This document shows, in pieces, positions 1 to 12,021 of a stretch of 64,000 bases of DNA. Position numbers and translations under genes: made by a program. Each line of letters begins with the position of its first letter. Positions within the stretch are counted from its first letter, which is position 1. The notes beneath the pieces are model-generated. The model saw only the letters and a list, made by a program, of their open reading frames with translations. It was not told the origin of the DNA and did no database searches. Source of the DNA: Cryptomeria japonica (taxonomy: Eukaryota > Streptophyta > Pinopsida > Cupressales > Cupressaceae). The stretch spans positions 916,059,648 to 916,123,647 of the forward strand of contig NC_081414.1 of the NCBI RefSeq assembly GCF_030272615.1, read 5' to 3'.

Positions 1-476
1 ATCAAATCACATTTATTTTATAGTGGGTTGGAGTACTTGGTGTTAGTCGTTCCCACTTGGGTCGTTCCCCTCTCACCGGCCTTAATGGCTTAGAGTTATT
101 AGCTCCTCGAGAGGGCAGGCCCGCTAAAGATATGCACTATTGAAAGCAAAGGATGAGTCTAACTTTTTGATCATCTAAGAAAGGTGAGAGCATACTCGTC
201 TATCATCAAAACATATAAGACATATTTGTTCATTTCCATTGTAATTAGTCTATGTGCCTAATTTATCAAAAATAAGTGCAAAATCTTGCAGCTACAAACA
301 AAGTTAGTAGTTTATATTGCATTCTTTGATGGCAAAATAGTTTATGACTCTAGTCTTTCACAGCAAAATAAGCACCTACAAAACCAACAATCTGCAAATT
401 AGGTTCGGGAAAGTGATAGTCTAGAAGCAGAAATGAGGAATGCAACATACAATATTTGCAAAATCAATAAAAAATT

Positions 477-800
477 AAAAACGCCATCAAATTGACCAAG
501 AACGCCATCATATGTGCCAAGAACGCTGCCAAATGGACCCAAAATGATACTCTGCACACCAGGAATGCTGCTCTCAACACTAGAAACATTGTTCTGCACA
601 CCAGAAACACTGTCAAACAGACTGAAAATGCTAACAAATGTGTCAAAAATGCCACAATACATACCAAAAATGCTAAAGTACAAACTGAAAGTGCTAAAGC
701 ATAGAAAAACATAAAAACAGAGTTGAGGAATCTCCCATAAATGCCATTTGAGGTGCCAGAATGCCACAATAGAGGCCAAGAACTCGATTCGGGAGCCCAA
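477..800. repeat. 21-bp minisatellite, about 14 degenerate units
   Basis: Degenerate units of 21 bp, pattern roughly AAGAAYGCYRHCAAATGTGCC, run head to tail. About eleven well-phased units lie between 477 and 704, and three or four looser ones continue to about 800. Because 21 is a multiple of three, frames stay open across it: the plus strand reads as a heptad of the form T-(K/R)-N-A-x-x-x over 492-704, and the minus strand stays open over 399-800. Neither has flanking coding support, so I read this as noncoding leader DNA. Confidence 0.8.
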
Positions 801-865
801 GAGAGCTAATCAACCTATCAATGAAATTTCCTACAAGCAAACTTGTTAAAGATCAAAGGGAGCAG

Positions 866-883
866 GTCCCACGGTGGGCGCCA
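866..883 (-). other. LTR primer-binding site (element A)
   Basis: On the minus strand TGGCGCCCACCGTGGGAC follows the LTR end after a 5-nt spacer (TTAAT). Plant Gypsy elements often carry a TGGCGCCCACCGTGGGG-type site matching a tRNA 3' end. The position between leader and LTR fixes the element's orientation as minus. Confidence 0.65.
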
Positions 884-888
884 ATTAA

Positions 889-1948
889 TGTGATGCTAAA
901 AATGTGGTAAATAGAAGGCATATGCATATAATGAGATAATAAAATATAATTGAAAAGCTTAATTAAAAACTATATTAGAAATGCAAACCATAAACCTTCC
1001 TTGAAATGTCCCATTTTCCTCTATTCTTGAGGACCTTGAAGGTGTTGGATTGATGGGCTCTCAGCGGAGCAATGACCTCCAAAGTGGTAACTCAAGAGTT
1101 GAGTAGCTATTTGATCATGATTGACTATGGAGATGATATGAAATGCATGATTTAAGAAACTAGATTAACATGCTATGATTAATCCAAAATGCTAATTACT
1201 AGATGATTGAAATAAAAATTTCCTATAGTAATTATGCTAAAGCAATGAATGCAAGGGATCCTTATTGCTCCAAAATGGGGGATATTTATAGGAATTCCAA
1301 GGCCAAAGCTGAGGTGGCACGAATCGACGGTCCAGATCTGATCTGAAGATATCAAGGGCCAAGACTGAGGAAGTTAAAGAAGAGGTTGGAGGAAGGTACA
1401 CTTGTCATCTCTGTGGTGACAAGTGTCAAGGAGCCTTTCTCATGAGAGGGCAAGTGTCCATGGGAGGAGACATGTGGCAAAAGTGCCATGTGTCTCAAGG
1501 AGGGAATATCCACACCATGGGAGGTTAGGATAAGGAGGTTAGAATGTCCAAGATAGGATAGGGTGAGTTAGACCTAGGATTAGGTGAAATGGGTTAGGTT
1601 AGGGGATGGTTTGGTTAGGTGGTAAAAGTTAGGAGCCATGTGCTCATTTGAATTTAGAAATTCAAATAATTGGAAAATGATAATTAATCTCAACAAACTT
1701 GAGTTTGTTAATCTTAATTGGGGATTAGAAGAATTGATTTATATGGGGGGACATTAATTAATTTAGAATTAATTAATCAAAGGGGGATATGAAATGAACT
1801 ATATAAATAAATCATGTAGATTTTTTTACTAGTAGATGAATAGAGAAATTAATTAAATTGCTTGTGAATTCAATTAATTGGGAAGGGGAATTAGTCAAAT
1901 AACTACGTATTTAATTAACTATCTTCAGACCATTTTTAGGTGTATACA
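889..1948 (-). mobile_element. 5' LTR of element A
   Basis: The LTR begins TGTGATGC and ends TGTATACA on the plus strand, with the primer-binding site just to its left. Its right end, read on the minus strand, starts TGTATACACCTAAAAATG, closely resembling the LTR starts at 7317 and 13475. It contains purine-rich TTAGG-like runs (about 1520-1640) and AT-rich ATTAATTA stretches. To its right is broken gag sequence rather than a polypurine tract, so this is a 5' LTR inserted into an older element. The matching target duplication lies outside the window. Confidence 0.65.
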
Positions 1949-3353
1949 AGGTCAAACAATGCATTTGTATTGGGTACTTAATATTTGGAATTAAGTTCTC
2001 TGAAAACATGTCAACTTGCTCATTTTTGGGAATATTACTCTTGCTTCATCGATGGAGAGATCTTTATCTTTGTAAGAAGGATGTGAATGTTTCATTGTCA
2101 TTTTGTTTTGTAGCACATAGATCCATCAATGTAATTGGGGTATCAATGTTACGTGAGAAATTTGCAACGAATTGTTCAGCTAGTTCACCCCATCATGTGA
2201 TCATTGGTGGGAGGTGTGAAAACCACTCCAAAGCGGGACCTCCGAGACTTTTTGGAAACAATCTCACTAGATAGGTGTCCTCAAGTGCAACCTCTATACA
2301 TGTAATGAAAAATTCTCTAATGTGATCTCTAGGATCACCTTTCCCTCGGTATTTGTCGAATTTTGGTGTTTCAAAATGTGGAGTGAAAGCAGGCATGTAT
2401 ATTGTATGATCAAAGGGATAAGGACATAAGTCCTGTATTGCATAATGTTTTTTGTCATTACCAGTTTGCATAGTTGTCACATGTTGTTGGAGATTCTGAC
2501 CATGTTGCATTAAAATTTATGTTTGAGTCAATGATACATTTTGCGCATGTATGTTTCCTACAAAAGGATTTGTGGTAGTGTAAATAGGAGCTTGTTGAAA
2601 AGTACCATTACAATAATTATGTGTGTTGTGGCTTCCGTTAAGTATTGTGAAATAAGAAAATTGTGATCCCATGTTTGGTTGGGTTGTACTCATTGTATTA
2701 GCGGAACCTGGATTTATGTTCTGATGACTTTATGTGGAACCTATTGAGTGAGACACTAGAGGTTGTGTTGCACTTGTCATATGGGAAACATGTGAGGCTT
2801 GTGTTTGAATTGGTGCTGAAACACTTGACATTGCTAGTGTAGTTTAAGAGGCTATAATAGCTTGCGTTTGTGTGCTAACATTCATTGTTGAGGATGATGC
2901 ACTTGCTTGAGAACTTGTGCTTGACACCAAAGTTGCTTGAGTTGACGATGTTGATGCATTTTGGGAGAAACTTGAATTCATAGCTTGTGTTTGTGTTGCA
3001 TTAGGTACTTGACTACTATTTTGACCTAAGGTAATTCCTGGTGGTAAGATCATTGTGACATCAAAACCTTGAGACAATTTGGTACCATTTTATAATAACA
3101 AAGAAAGATATCTATCTTTGTCATTTATTATAAGGGAATTTAGAATCATAAGAACATGTGGGTCCCGTTGAGATGACTCAATTTCTACACGTGTTAAGTT
3201 TTGTTTTATTTTTTGTATTGTTGGCATTCCATAGGGATTTGATTGTTGATAGTTTTGGTTGTTTGATATACCCATGTTCCAAGTAGGGTTAATCGATGGG
3301 TCATTGTTTGGATCCATTTTACTCTTTGCCTTTTGTGACCTTGTGACAGACAT
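1949..3353 (-). pseudogene. Ty3/Gypsy gag, broken (element B)
   Basis: The gag structural protein of a Ty3/Gypsy LTR retrotransposon packages element RNA into cytoplasmic particles. From the right, an N-terminal region rich in Asn, Gln, Ser and Thr (3353-2844) leads to the retrotransposon-gag core at 2510-2193, with motifs ETPKFDKYRGKGDPRDHI and LFPKSLGGPALEWFSHLPP. Beyond a TGA near 2193 the same frame continues with AEQFVANFS-, LMDL- and NETF-type gag motifs as far as 1949, where the LTR of element A cuts it off. Several in-frame TGA/TAA/TAG stops show it is dead. Knuckle, protease and pol are not present here. Confidence 0.8.
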
Positions 3354-3467
3354 TTAAGACTTCTATATGAGGACACTTATGGCCTAATGAAAGATGATGA
3401 TAGACCTTGGGTATGAATTCAAGACTCTAGATCAAAAAGTAATGTATGCAAAACTAGACCTAACTCT

Positions 3468-3659
3468 CTATTGGGGATTAGGATGTGGAACCTGTTGAGT
3501 GCTTTGTTGAGATTTTTGTAATGCAAGTTTTTCAAGTTCTGGTCTAAGGAGTTCTGCTACAATTTCTCTATCAATTATGTGGGCAATCTTATACTCTCTA
3601 TCTAGTTCAATCCTGCCTCCTATATACTGAGGTGAAGTTGTCTTTAATTTCCAAGTCAA
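3468..3659 (-). pseudogene. Short open frame upstream of gag (element B)
   Basis: A 63-codon frame with a charged Leu/Glu-rich middle and a Gln-rich end lies just upstream of the broken gag and in the same frame, separated by about 110 bp with stops. It may be the original gag N-terminus or an upstream ORF in the leader. I do not recognise the sequence. Confidence 0.3.
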
Positions 3660-3889
3660 TTTATCTAAGTCGTCAATGATTTCTCATTTATCATCATTCG
3701 GCACTAGATTAGGTTGCTTGAAGGGGAGAAAACCATCACCTGGTAGACCCATTAAGACACATGCTATGATTTTCTAGGATAATTATGCAAATGATGACAA
3801 ACTATGACAGACGTATATGGAGTCTAAACAAGGACTAAAATGAAGATTACGATGACACTAGAATGGACTAGGATGCTAATGGGACACAA

Positions 3890-4480
3890 ATAATGACTTT
3901 CTAAGAACTATGTAAAACTTATGCAAGGACTTATGCAAAGATTACGATGACGTATATGGGAACTTTATGAGGATAATAATGAGGATGATGCAAGGACTTA
4001 TGCAAAGTAAGGACGTAAATCAGGACTATGATAGTAAGGATGATGTAAGGACTTATACAAAGTAAGGACATAAATGAGGACTATAATGAGGATGATGCAA
4101 GGACTTAAGCAAAGTAAGGATGTAAATGAGGACTATAATGAGGATGATGTAGGGACTTATGCAAAGTAAGGATGTAAATAAGGACTATAATGAGGACAAT
4201 AAAGAGGACGATGCAAGGACTTATGCAAAGTAAGGATGTAAATGAGGACTATAATGAGGATGATAATGAGGACTATAATGAGAACAATAATGAGGATGAT
4301 AATAAGGACTATAATGAGGATGAGGTAAGGACTTATGAAAGGTAAGGACGTAAATGAGTACCATAATAAGGACGATAATGAGGACGATGCAAGGACTTAT
4401 GCAAAGTAAGGATGTAAATGAGGACTATAATGAGGACAATAATGAGGAGTATGCAAACCCTAAGGACTCTAAGGACCTAA
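3890..4480. repeat. 52-65-bp minisatellite in element B leader
   Basis: Units of the type AAGGACTTATGCAAAGTAAGG followed by GATGTAAATGAGGACTATAATGAGGATGATGC-like sequence repeat about nine times. Starts lie near 3923, 3991, 4047, 4099, 4152, 4214, 4326 and 4391. An inner GAGGACTATAAT/GAGGATGATAAT subrepeat explains the variable length. It lies where the leader of the minus-strand element B should be, like the 21-bp array in element A. Confidence 0.8.
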
Positions 4481-5435
4481 GGTCACAAGTATGTAAAATT
4501 TTGGACTTTGTTGGAATGTCTGATGTTTCAAGATAGACTTTGTTTCAAGTAACTCTATTTGTAGGACAAGTCTTTTTTCAATTCTAAGAGCACTATTTGA
4601 AGATAAGTATAGCTAGATGAACTGTGTTTTGACAAACTTTGAGAATTCAAAGCTACATAAGGTAAGGCCTAAAATAGCCCAAATACTAACTCAATACTGG
4701 TTCAACACATCGATACATACAAAAACATAGAAAACAATCGTAGGCTAGATAGTGGAAACCGTTCAATGGGGCCCCCACAACAAAACACCGAAACAAGATG
4801 AACAGATAAAGAGTTTGGTAGCACCAGCTCCACTCCACGACACACACTTCTCGGGCATGCCATTCTCTCTTACCCTGAAGATCCAAAGATCTTATCACCA
4901 AGGATTTTCTATCTCATCATGCAAGGTACATGGAGGGTATCTATGGGGTACAATCCGCACACCCGGAACCAATAGTAGGATTTGGGCTGCTAAGTTGGTT
5001 CTTATTGTAAGTTTTGAGGTATCCTGATCCAATGACGGATTCTCAAAGCAAGCCACTTAAGGCTTTAGTTAAGCTTATCAATGCAGGGAAGGCCCCCACA
5101 TATGTCAAATTCACTCAACACTCTAGCCTCCTAATCAGTATATTTATATAGAGGCTCAAAAAACCCGCTCGAGAGTATGCTAGGAGAGATGATATCCCCA
5201 ATGCATCCCAATTTGAAGTACCTTTGTGGGGTGATGAAATCCCCAGTCAAAGATACCCCTTACTACTAAAAAGAAAAGTGGGTGTTGTTATCACCTTTCC
5301 CTCTCTCCCAAGACCCTAAAGGTGGTTGGAAAGATACTTAATGCAACAAAAGGTCCACCCAAGACACAAACAAGTTCTTTTTCCCTTATATATTGCAATG
5401 TGTGATTTATTATATTCATAAGGAAGATTCATGTC
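4481..5435. other. No gene recognised
   Basis: This is higher-complexity DNA than its neighbours and includes a GC-richer patch at 4750-5090. Short open frames occur on both strands (for example 4752-5027 plus), but none has recognisable motifs or repeats. It probably belongs to the leader/LTR of element B; I could not place a primer-binding site. Confidence 0.4.
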
Positions 5436-5660
5436 AAATTTAAAGCCCAAACTGAGGTGTGAGATATGCATGTGCATGTCTATTTTAAACACAAAAGTGA
5501 AGTGTGAGATCATGCATGTCAATTTTAATCCCAAGATTTATTTTAAGCACCATGATGAAGTGTGAGATCATGCATGTGAATTTTAATCCCAAGATTTATT
5601 TTAAGCACCAAGATGAAGTGTGAGATCATGCATGTCAAGTTTAAACCCAAAATCCAAAAG
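5436..5660. repeat. 58-bp tandem repeat
   Basis: Units containing GTGTGAGATCATGCATGT and TTTTAATCCCAAGATTTATT recur at about 5502, 5560 and 5618, with a diverged partial copy at about 5450. The period is 58 bp and neighbouring copies differ at only a few positions. Confidence 0.8.
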
Positions 5661-6639
5661 TGAGTTAACCCTAAAGGATCCTGCAATCAAATTGTTAGTG
5701 GTTTCCAAAATAATCTAGGATGATCAAGCCTTCTCTATAATTTCACCACACGTTGCAAATAGGGAATCAATAACTAGAAAAACACATAGAAAACCAAAAA
5801 ATAGAAAGTCAAACTATCTATTAAATGAATACGTGATAATATTTGAACGAATGCATAATAATAACTGCATGAATGTGTAATGATGACTAGATGAATGAGT
5901 GAATCTGATAGGGCAAATGTGTGAAACTGATAGGATGAATGCATGACAGATAAACAGAAAATTAAAAAACCCTACCAAAAGTATAAACTTCACTAGAAAC
6001 CTACAAAACAAAATGTCAGACCCTAGTCATATCTCTCATCAACCATTCTATATTAACCAAGTCATATTTCACTGTGTATGATAGAACAAGGCTGTTGTAT
6101 CTATCAATAGCTTCTTGGTCCTCTAGGTCTTGTATTCTCTCTTCTACCTTTAGGATTTGCTAGTAATTTTCGGCTTGCCTCCTTTGTTCAATTGTTCTTT
6201 GAGTACTTGAAATCTTAAACTTTACCTTATGTGCTATGAGATATTATATAAAAAGAATCATATAAGAAAAAAAATGTTTGAATTTGTAGAATTTAATGCA
6301 TAATTTAGAAAAGACAGAGAATTAAAAATTAAAAAACAAAAAAAATAGAATGCTTAAATATGAATAACGAATGCGTAATGATGTCAAGACGAATGCGTGA
6401 TAGGATCTACATGAATGTGTAACCCTGACTGCATGAATGTGTGAGGTTGTCTATGCAATTAAGTGATCCTATCTGAATGAATGCGTGAGGTGGAACTGAA
6501 TAGATTGAATAGATAATTGAGCTAACTGATTGAGAAAAAAGTTGATTGAAAGATGAAAAAGAATGATTGGAGGAGAATTAAAGAATGATACAATTAATCA
6601 ATTAATTGAATTGATCAATTAAAATAGATGGAATAGTTA
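5661..6639. other. Noncoding, with dispersed GAATGCGTGA-type short repeats
   Basis: Two clusters (5825-5950 and 6365-6490) contain many copies of a roughly 10-bp word GAATG(C/T)GTGA at spacings of about 20 bp. The rest is AT-rich and has no coding support. Confidence 0.45.
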
Positions 6640-7317
6640 ACTGATTGAAATTTTTTTGGAAAAAAGCAAAGTGGAAGATACAAATAGAGATTGGAAAGAT
6701 AATGATTTAATTAATTAATTAATTAATTTAACATGTGCTTGCACTTTGACTTTGATTTTCAATTTAACCTTTGCATGAGATTTAATTCAAATATTGAATT
6801 TATTTTAATTCAATTTGTTACTTGAATATATTTAGAACTTGACTTTGATTTTTGATTTGATTTTTGAAATTGTGCACATGTATTTGAAATTACAAGAAAT
6901 TACAAGAACATGAATTTGAATTTGAATTAGAAGAATTAATGAAATTAAATGAAATTAGAATTTGGGAATTAAATGAAATTAGAATTTGGGAATTAAATGA
7001 AATTAGAAGAATAAATTAGTTAATTAAATAATTTAAAGAAATTATTTAATTATTTAGAAATTTAATTTAATTAAATAATAAATATTATTTAAATTAAAGG
7101 ATTAAAATCACAATTAATTAAATAGTAAATATTAATTAATATTTTAGAAAAGGGTTAATCATTAAATGATTAGAAATAGAAATAGAATAATTAGTAAGAT
7201 GATGAAGAAATGTGAATTTAGAAGAATAAGATTAATTAACTTAATAATTAAAGAATTATTTAATCAATTATAGGAATAATTAGTACATGATAAATGAGAC
7301 ATTTTTAGGCGTCTACA
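6640..7317 (-). mobile_element. AT-rich terminal part of an LTR (element B/C)
   Basis: The stretch is dominated by ATTAATTAA and GAATTAAATGAAATTA words and ends CATTTTTAGGCGTCTACA at 7317. Read on the minus strand this is an LTR start TGTAGACGCCTAAAAATG, nearly the same as the LTR starts at 1948 and 13475. No polypurine tract lies to its right, so it is better read as the outer edge of a 5' LTR, perhaps that of element B. The inner LTR boundary was not found. Confidence 0.5.
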
Positions 7318-7552
7318 GGTCCAAGCAGTTCTGGTCTTCTAAGCCAGAAAACTGTCTCAAAATCTAGAAGCAATAACTTATCGGAAAATGATCTAAACAT
7401 GTCACGGTTCAGGAATAAGGAAGATAATCATGATTACAAGAAAAATCCAGCTCCACAAGATCGGATGAGCAAATGCAAGAAAATGCAGAAAGAAATGCTA
7501 AAACTGCAAAACATAAAACAAACTAAAAAGAAATGTTTTTTTTTTGTTGATG
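7318..7552. other. Unassigned spacer between two LTRs
   Basis: About 235 bp, A-rich on the plus strand, with a 70-codon Lys-rich open frame (7399-7611) that runs into the LTR fragment and shows no family motif. I see no gene. Confidence 0.4.
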
Positions 7553-7697
7553 CAAGATTGCCAAGAACCGAGGACGCTCCTGCATCACCCCTTTGTGTCA
7601 TACAACTCTGACACCTTTCGCAAGCTTACGATCCCTAAATTGACACTTAGACCAAGTTGAAATCTTTCTTATTCTTTATCCCATTTTTAGCCTATCA
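7553..7697 (+). mobile_element. Truncated 5' LTR of element E
   Basis: This segment matches the end of the LTR at 12022-13279: both share CCCTTTGTG(T/G)CATACAAC, GACACCT, GATTGACACTTAGACCAAG and TTTCTTATTCTTTATCCCA, and both end in a TATCA. Relative to the 3' copy it lacks about 75 bp between two TCACC direct repeats (near 7576 here and 13100-13170 there). Everything further upstream has been lost or replaced. Confidence 0.75.
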
Positions 7698-7700
7698 TTT

Positions 7701-7718
7701 TGGCATCGTTGTCGGGGA
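7701..7718 (+). other. Primer-binding site, tRNA-Asp type
   Basis: TGGCATCGTTGTCGGGGA starts three bases after the LTR end. It agrees at 15 of 18 positions with TGGCGCCGTTGCCGGGGA, the tRNA-Asp-complementary site used by plant Athila-like Gypsy elements. The three differences are all transitions. Confidence 0.75.
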
Positions 7719-10700
7719 AAGGTGTCAAAGGCTTGTTAGCATGATGAGTTGAGTTAGGACCAATGCATTAGGAAGAAATCTCGTGCAATAGTCCTAGTTT
7801 GTGTTGTTTATATCATATAGATGCATTGCTTTACTTTGTAGGTAGATCTTAGAAGACAACTCACCATTTATATATATCATCACTAGTTGTTGTGAGTCAT
7901 TGGTAAGAAAGAAGTAATTTTGAGGAAACAATACAAAAATGTTGCATTCTCAAGGGAGTTCAAACATGTTAATTTTGGGAGGAAAATGCTTTAGAAATTA
8001 AGAATCCAAAGGACACGCAAGAGGGAAAATGTGCTTGGCAACGAGGGTGATTCCCCTCGACCCCACCCTATATTGCGACAGGGAGCATGCCCTAGGAACT
8101 ACCCCAAGATGCCACAAGGGGCATTACCCCTTGACCCCACTGGGGGCTATCACCCCCAAACCCCCACTTTTAAATTTAAAAACCAAAAAGGAAATTGGTG
8201 GGGAACTTGCATCAAACCAAGGTGATGATTTTCTACCCCCTTTATCTAATGAATGCAACATAAATTATCCAGATCTTCCATTACCATTGTCTCATACATC
8301 TACAAATTTTATTTCTATAGATGAAGAAGAACATATAATTAATAAATTTTTAGGAAAATGGAATTTTGAAAATGAATATTTAACCATGTGTTGATCTAAT
8401 TGTTGCAAGGAGGAAGCTAAGAGCACATGCCAAGTTGGTCAAGAGAACGTGCTAAAGGACATACATGCTAAACGTGAGCCTCATCAAAATAAAGGTGAAT
8501 GTGAGCCAGTATCATTTATGATTCATGGAAAACTTCATGCATCAAATTGGCAAGATCAAGGTATGCTTGATGATGTTAACATCTCTTATCATTTTATTGG
8601 ATTATACATGCAATGTGTTTCTTCAATAAATGCTTCTTCACCTACTAAGTGTAGTGAATGGAAAAATGCATGCTCACAACAACTGCAATATCCATCACTA
8701 CCATCTCCATCATATCCATATCATCTATTACCACCCATTCTATCTCCACAATAATTATTACCATTTTCATTATCCCATTCATATCATATGCTATCCACTT
8801 CACCATATCCATGAATGGAACCTACAATTCCTAATAAACAATTACATAATAAGGTGGTTGAAACTGCATATAATAATGACATTTCAATGGTTCCTTCATA
8901 TTCTACTAATGTGATTGAAATTGGTGAATTACAATTGAAATTCATCTCTATAAGTAAACGATGTGATATTGGTTTAATTGAGTTAGAAGAGGAACATGAT
9001 CTATTGAAGGGTGCTCCATTTATCTCTTCTTTTTTACTTGGCTAGTAAAGGATATTCACACATATAAAGAAGCATTTCAATTTTAATATATTTCGATCAT
9101 TGAACTAATAAGTGTGTGTTCTATTTTGGTCATTGAACTAATAAGTGTGTGTGCTGAAATTTATCATACACTAAAAAGAGTTATAGTGGATATATTAATC
9201 ATTCAAGAAATGTTTGATCAAACCTTCCAAGATCTATCTTTTAATATTTTTATACTCAAATATCTGGATTTTCGAGGCCTATGGCCAAAATGTGTATTCC
9301 TCACACACTTATTGATTTAGGCCCACCAATAATTGATTTTATGATTATCCATAATTAGATGGGCTTGAATGCATTAATAACCATACTAAAATACATGCTT
9401 TTGAGGATGACCATTTATCACACAAGGATCAAGGTATTAATATATATCCTTGTCAGTATTTATTGTTTATCATATGATGACTACTCATTGAGCAAGCTCA
9501 AGGTATTATTTATATTTCTTGATTCCTTTGATTTTCCTAATGCCCTCGTGTTCTTGTAGTATGAAATTAAGTTGGGGGGCGAAGGGGGGAGGAAATCCCT
9601 TGAATTTTGGAAATCATTGATAGCTTCTTGATAATTCTTCATTAATTGGTGCCTCTGATGAAATCTCATGTGTGAACTTTGGACTAAATCAAGGTATGCA
9701 TTCTTGTGTTAGTAAACATTGAATTTATATTATGTTTACAAAATAATTAATGGAAATTCATCCATTTTATTATTATCAAGTATTTATCCATATTAATCAC
9801 TCTACCCTTCATTTCAACAAATGAATAAACTACTTATTAATGGTAGAGTTATTAAATGGATAAATATTGGACATTACTATACTTGATATGCTTGGTCATG
9901 AGAATATGGTTACAGGTTTCTTATGGTGGTTACTTGACACTTTTTCACTAATTGATGATGCTTCTCTTCATGAGCTCTTGGATAATTTTGTTAGCCTTGC
10001 TAACTAAATGATGAAGTTTCTTTTGTGCTTCACTTTTGGAGAATTTTTGTGCCAAATGTTCAACACTTATATGGGCATAAATTCTATTTTTCACCACCCT
10101 CGATGCTTCAACATGTGTAGGATAAAATGCAAATTGATGAATCTTGCATCACCATTTTCTTGGCTAATTCTTCACAAGCCACACATCCAGAGACGACTTG
10201 AAGATATATGGAGGCCTTACAAGGAGCTTGCATAGATCTGTACACTTCATATGAATTGCTTCATCTACCTATCTAAAGCTATATGGATCAATTGAGAGAC
10301 TACCATTGGTCTCTCACTACATTGCCTTCTCTTTGGAAAATTGCTTCTCTTGTGAGTAATTCTTTCTACCAAGCAATTGGGCATGTATTCCAAATTCTAT
10401 AGTCAGCTTTCAGATATAGTGGCATGCACTTAATGGGATCATATTATGCAATCCTGTTATACACATATACATGGTCACTCTTCATGAGGTATATTTATTG
10501 TGGCCATTGGTCATCCTTTCAAGTTCTACATGCAAACAGTTTTAGCAGTGACATTCATTGAAGGGATTCTGACGAAACTTTATGCTTTGGATGGTATCAT
10601 TTTCATCATCCATATAAGAGTTTAATATTCTATGGTCATTATATGCATTTTTTCAAAAGAACAAAAAACAATGAAAAAAATTTTTAAAAATTAAAAATGA

Positions 10701-10768
10701 TGAAAAAATGCAATGCTTTCTAATAGTGAAAACCTTCTGGCGTTGTTGGACAACTACAATTTCAAAAC

Positions 10769-10860
10769 CAGTTTCTAGCAGGTTGTGGTTGAAATAAATT
10801 CTTAGTGGTGAAAACTATTGTTACAACACCACTAAGCGGTGAGTGACTAAAAACTGGTTT
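10769..10860. other. Nested inverted repeats (potential structured RNA or cruciform)
   Basis: An inner 10-bp perfect stem CTTAGTGGTG / CACCACTAAG spans 10801-10836 with a 16-nt loop. It is enclosed by an outer 10-bp inverted pair AAACCAGTTT (10769-10778) / AAACTGGTTT (10851-10860). It lies inside the noncoding internal region of element E. Confidence 0.6.
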
Positions 10861-12008
10861 ACCAGCGGTCACTTCTCGTTATCAAAAATGAAAAAGATGA
10901 AAAAAAGTTATAAAAAATGCAATAATTGGTGTTCTTCCCCTAGATTCATAATTTTGTTGGTACACTCAGATGCTTCTATGTATTTTCACTCTTTGGGTGT
11001 TTCTAGCATCTCGTGTTGCTCACTTGTGCAGCTATGCTCCAATTTGTTGTGGTCACCAAGACTTTGATCACCTATGGCAAGTTCTACACATTCAGTTGAG
11101 GTGTTATAGAAAGTGGATTCAACTCCCATTGGTTTGATCTATAAAGCTTCAATCAGATGGAGATCCTTCATGAATTTGCAGTCTCAGTCGTAATTTTTGG
11201 TTCCTTCCTTGCTTGAGATTCACAATTGTTGCATTCTTTTGGCTACCAAACCTTGGCATGAATGGACATGCAAGTTGGTAAAATAGTCAATTTTATTTTT
11301 CATTGTTTTAACTCTTAACTTTATTAATATTTCTTATTATATTGACCATATATGCAACATCCATGCCTATCCTCTCCTTGTTTCCCGAGGATGGTCAACC
11401 CTTTAAGTTGGGGGGAGGTATACCATCCTTATCACCTATCTTTTCACCCATCATTTCACTTTATCCTTAATCATCCCTTCATACTTCACCATGCATGATC
11501 ATTTCATATTACTTATCATTTTGTCCTTCATATTCCTTATTATTTCATCCTTCATGTTTCCTATCATTTCACCCATTTCACATAGCTAGAAGTGGAGATA
11601 ATTTTCCATGATACCTCCTATATACAACATTTAAAACAATTGATGTTGTGCAAAAAACAAAATAAAAAAAATATTGAAAAGTAAAAAAATAAAGACAAAT
11701 TGAAAATAAAAGAGAAAAAATGGAGGAAAAAAAATGAAACATGAAGCTTGTTATAAAGAGATGGTGAAAACTAATTGAAAAGAGGAGAAATTGAAACATG
11801 AAAATAAAATAAAAATTAAAAAATGGATCTTAACTGATTGAAAGTAAATCAACAAGGCTTTCTATGAAGAGGAATTGATTAAAAAAAATGTGATGGGGTA
11901 TAATAGTCAAGGGTGAAGGAGAAGGCCAAAGCTATCAATCCAAAATGCCACAAGTTCAAATCAAAGACCTCTTGATCATAATGATTGCATGGGGACATGC
12001 AATATGCT

Positions 12009-12021
12009 AAGTAGGGGGGAA
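12009..12021 (+). other. Polypurine tract of element E
   Basis: AAGTAGGGGGGAA immediately precedes the TGATGAG start of the 3' LTR, the position where plus-strand DNA synthesis is primed. Confidence 0.7.

Larger units (their letters stand above)
1..888 (-). mobile_element. Leader/internal end of LTR element A (partial)
   Basis: This is the stretch between the left window edge and the LTR at 889-1948. On the minus strand it follows the LTR end and begins with a primer-binding site (866-883), so it is the 5' untranslated leader of an LTR retrotransposon whose coding part lies left of the window. No gag or pol coding is visible. It holds a 21-bp minisatellite. Family assignment to Ty3/Gypsy rests only on the primer-site type and is tentative. 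Confidence 0.6.
7698..12021 (+). mobile_element. Internal region of LTR element E, no gag-pol
   Basis: These 4.3 kb lie between a primer-binding site and a polypurine tract. They hold only short frames (such as 8029-8394, 8449-8754, 8815-9045 and 10008-10235) with no gag, protease, RT or integrase motif that I can recognise. Purine tracts of the form AAGTTGGGGGG recur at about 9571 and 11406 as well as at the true 3' end, a pattern seen near gene ends in Athila-like elements. A GC-rich block with GGGGGCTATCACCCCC-like dyads lies at 8040-8170. The element is either a large non-autonomous derivative or an extremely decayed Athila-like copy. Confidence 0.6.

Noticed and set aside
399-800. 133-codon minus-strand frame, and 66-70-codon plus-strand frames, over the 21-bp array
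   Set aside because: All stay open because the repeat unit is a multiple of three. They lie in a retrotransposon leader with no coding support.
8029-8225. GC-rich CCCCTCGACCCCAC-like block, considered as an organelle insert or gene
   Set aside because: Short, without organelle gene motifs, and inside element E. Similar phrases occur in plant repeats.
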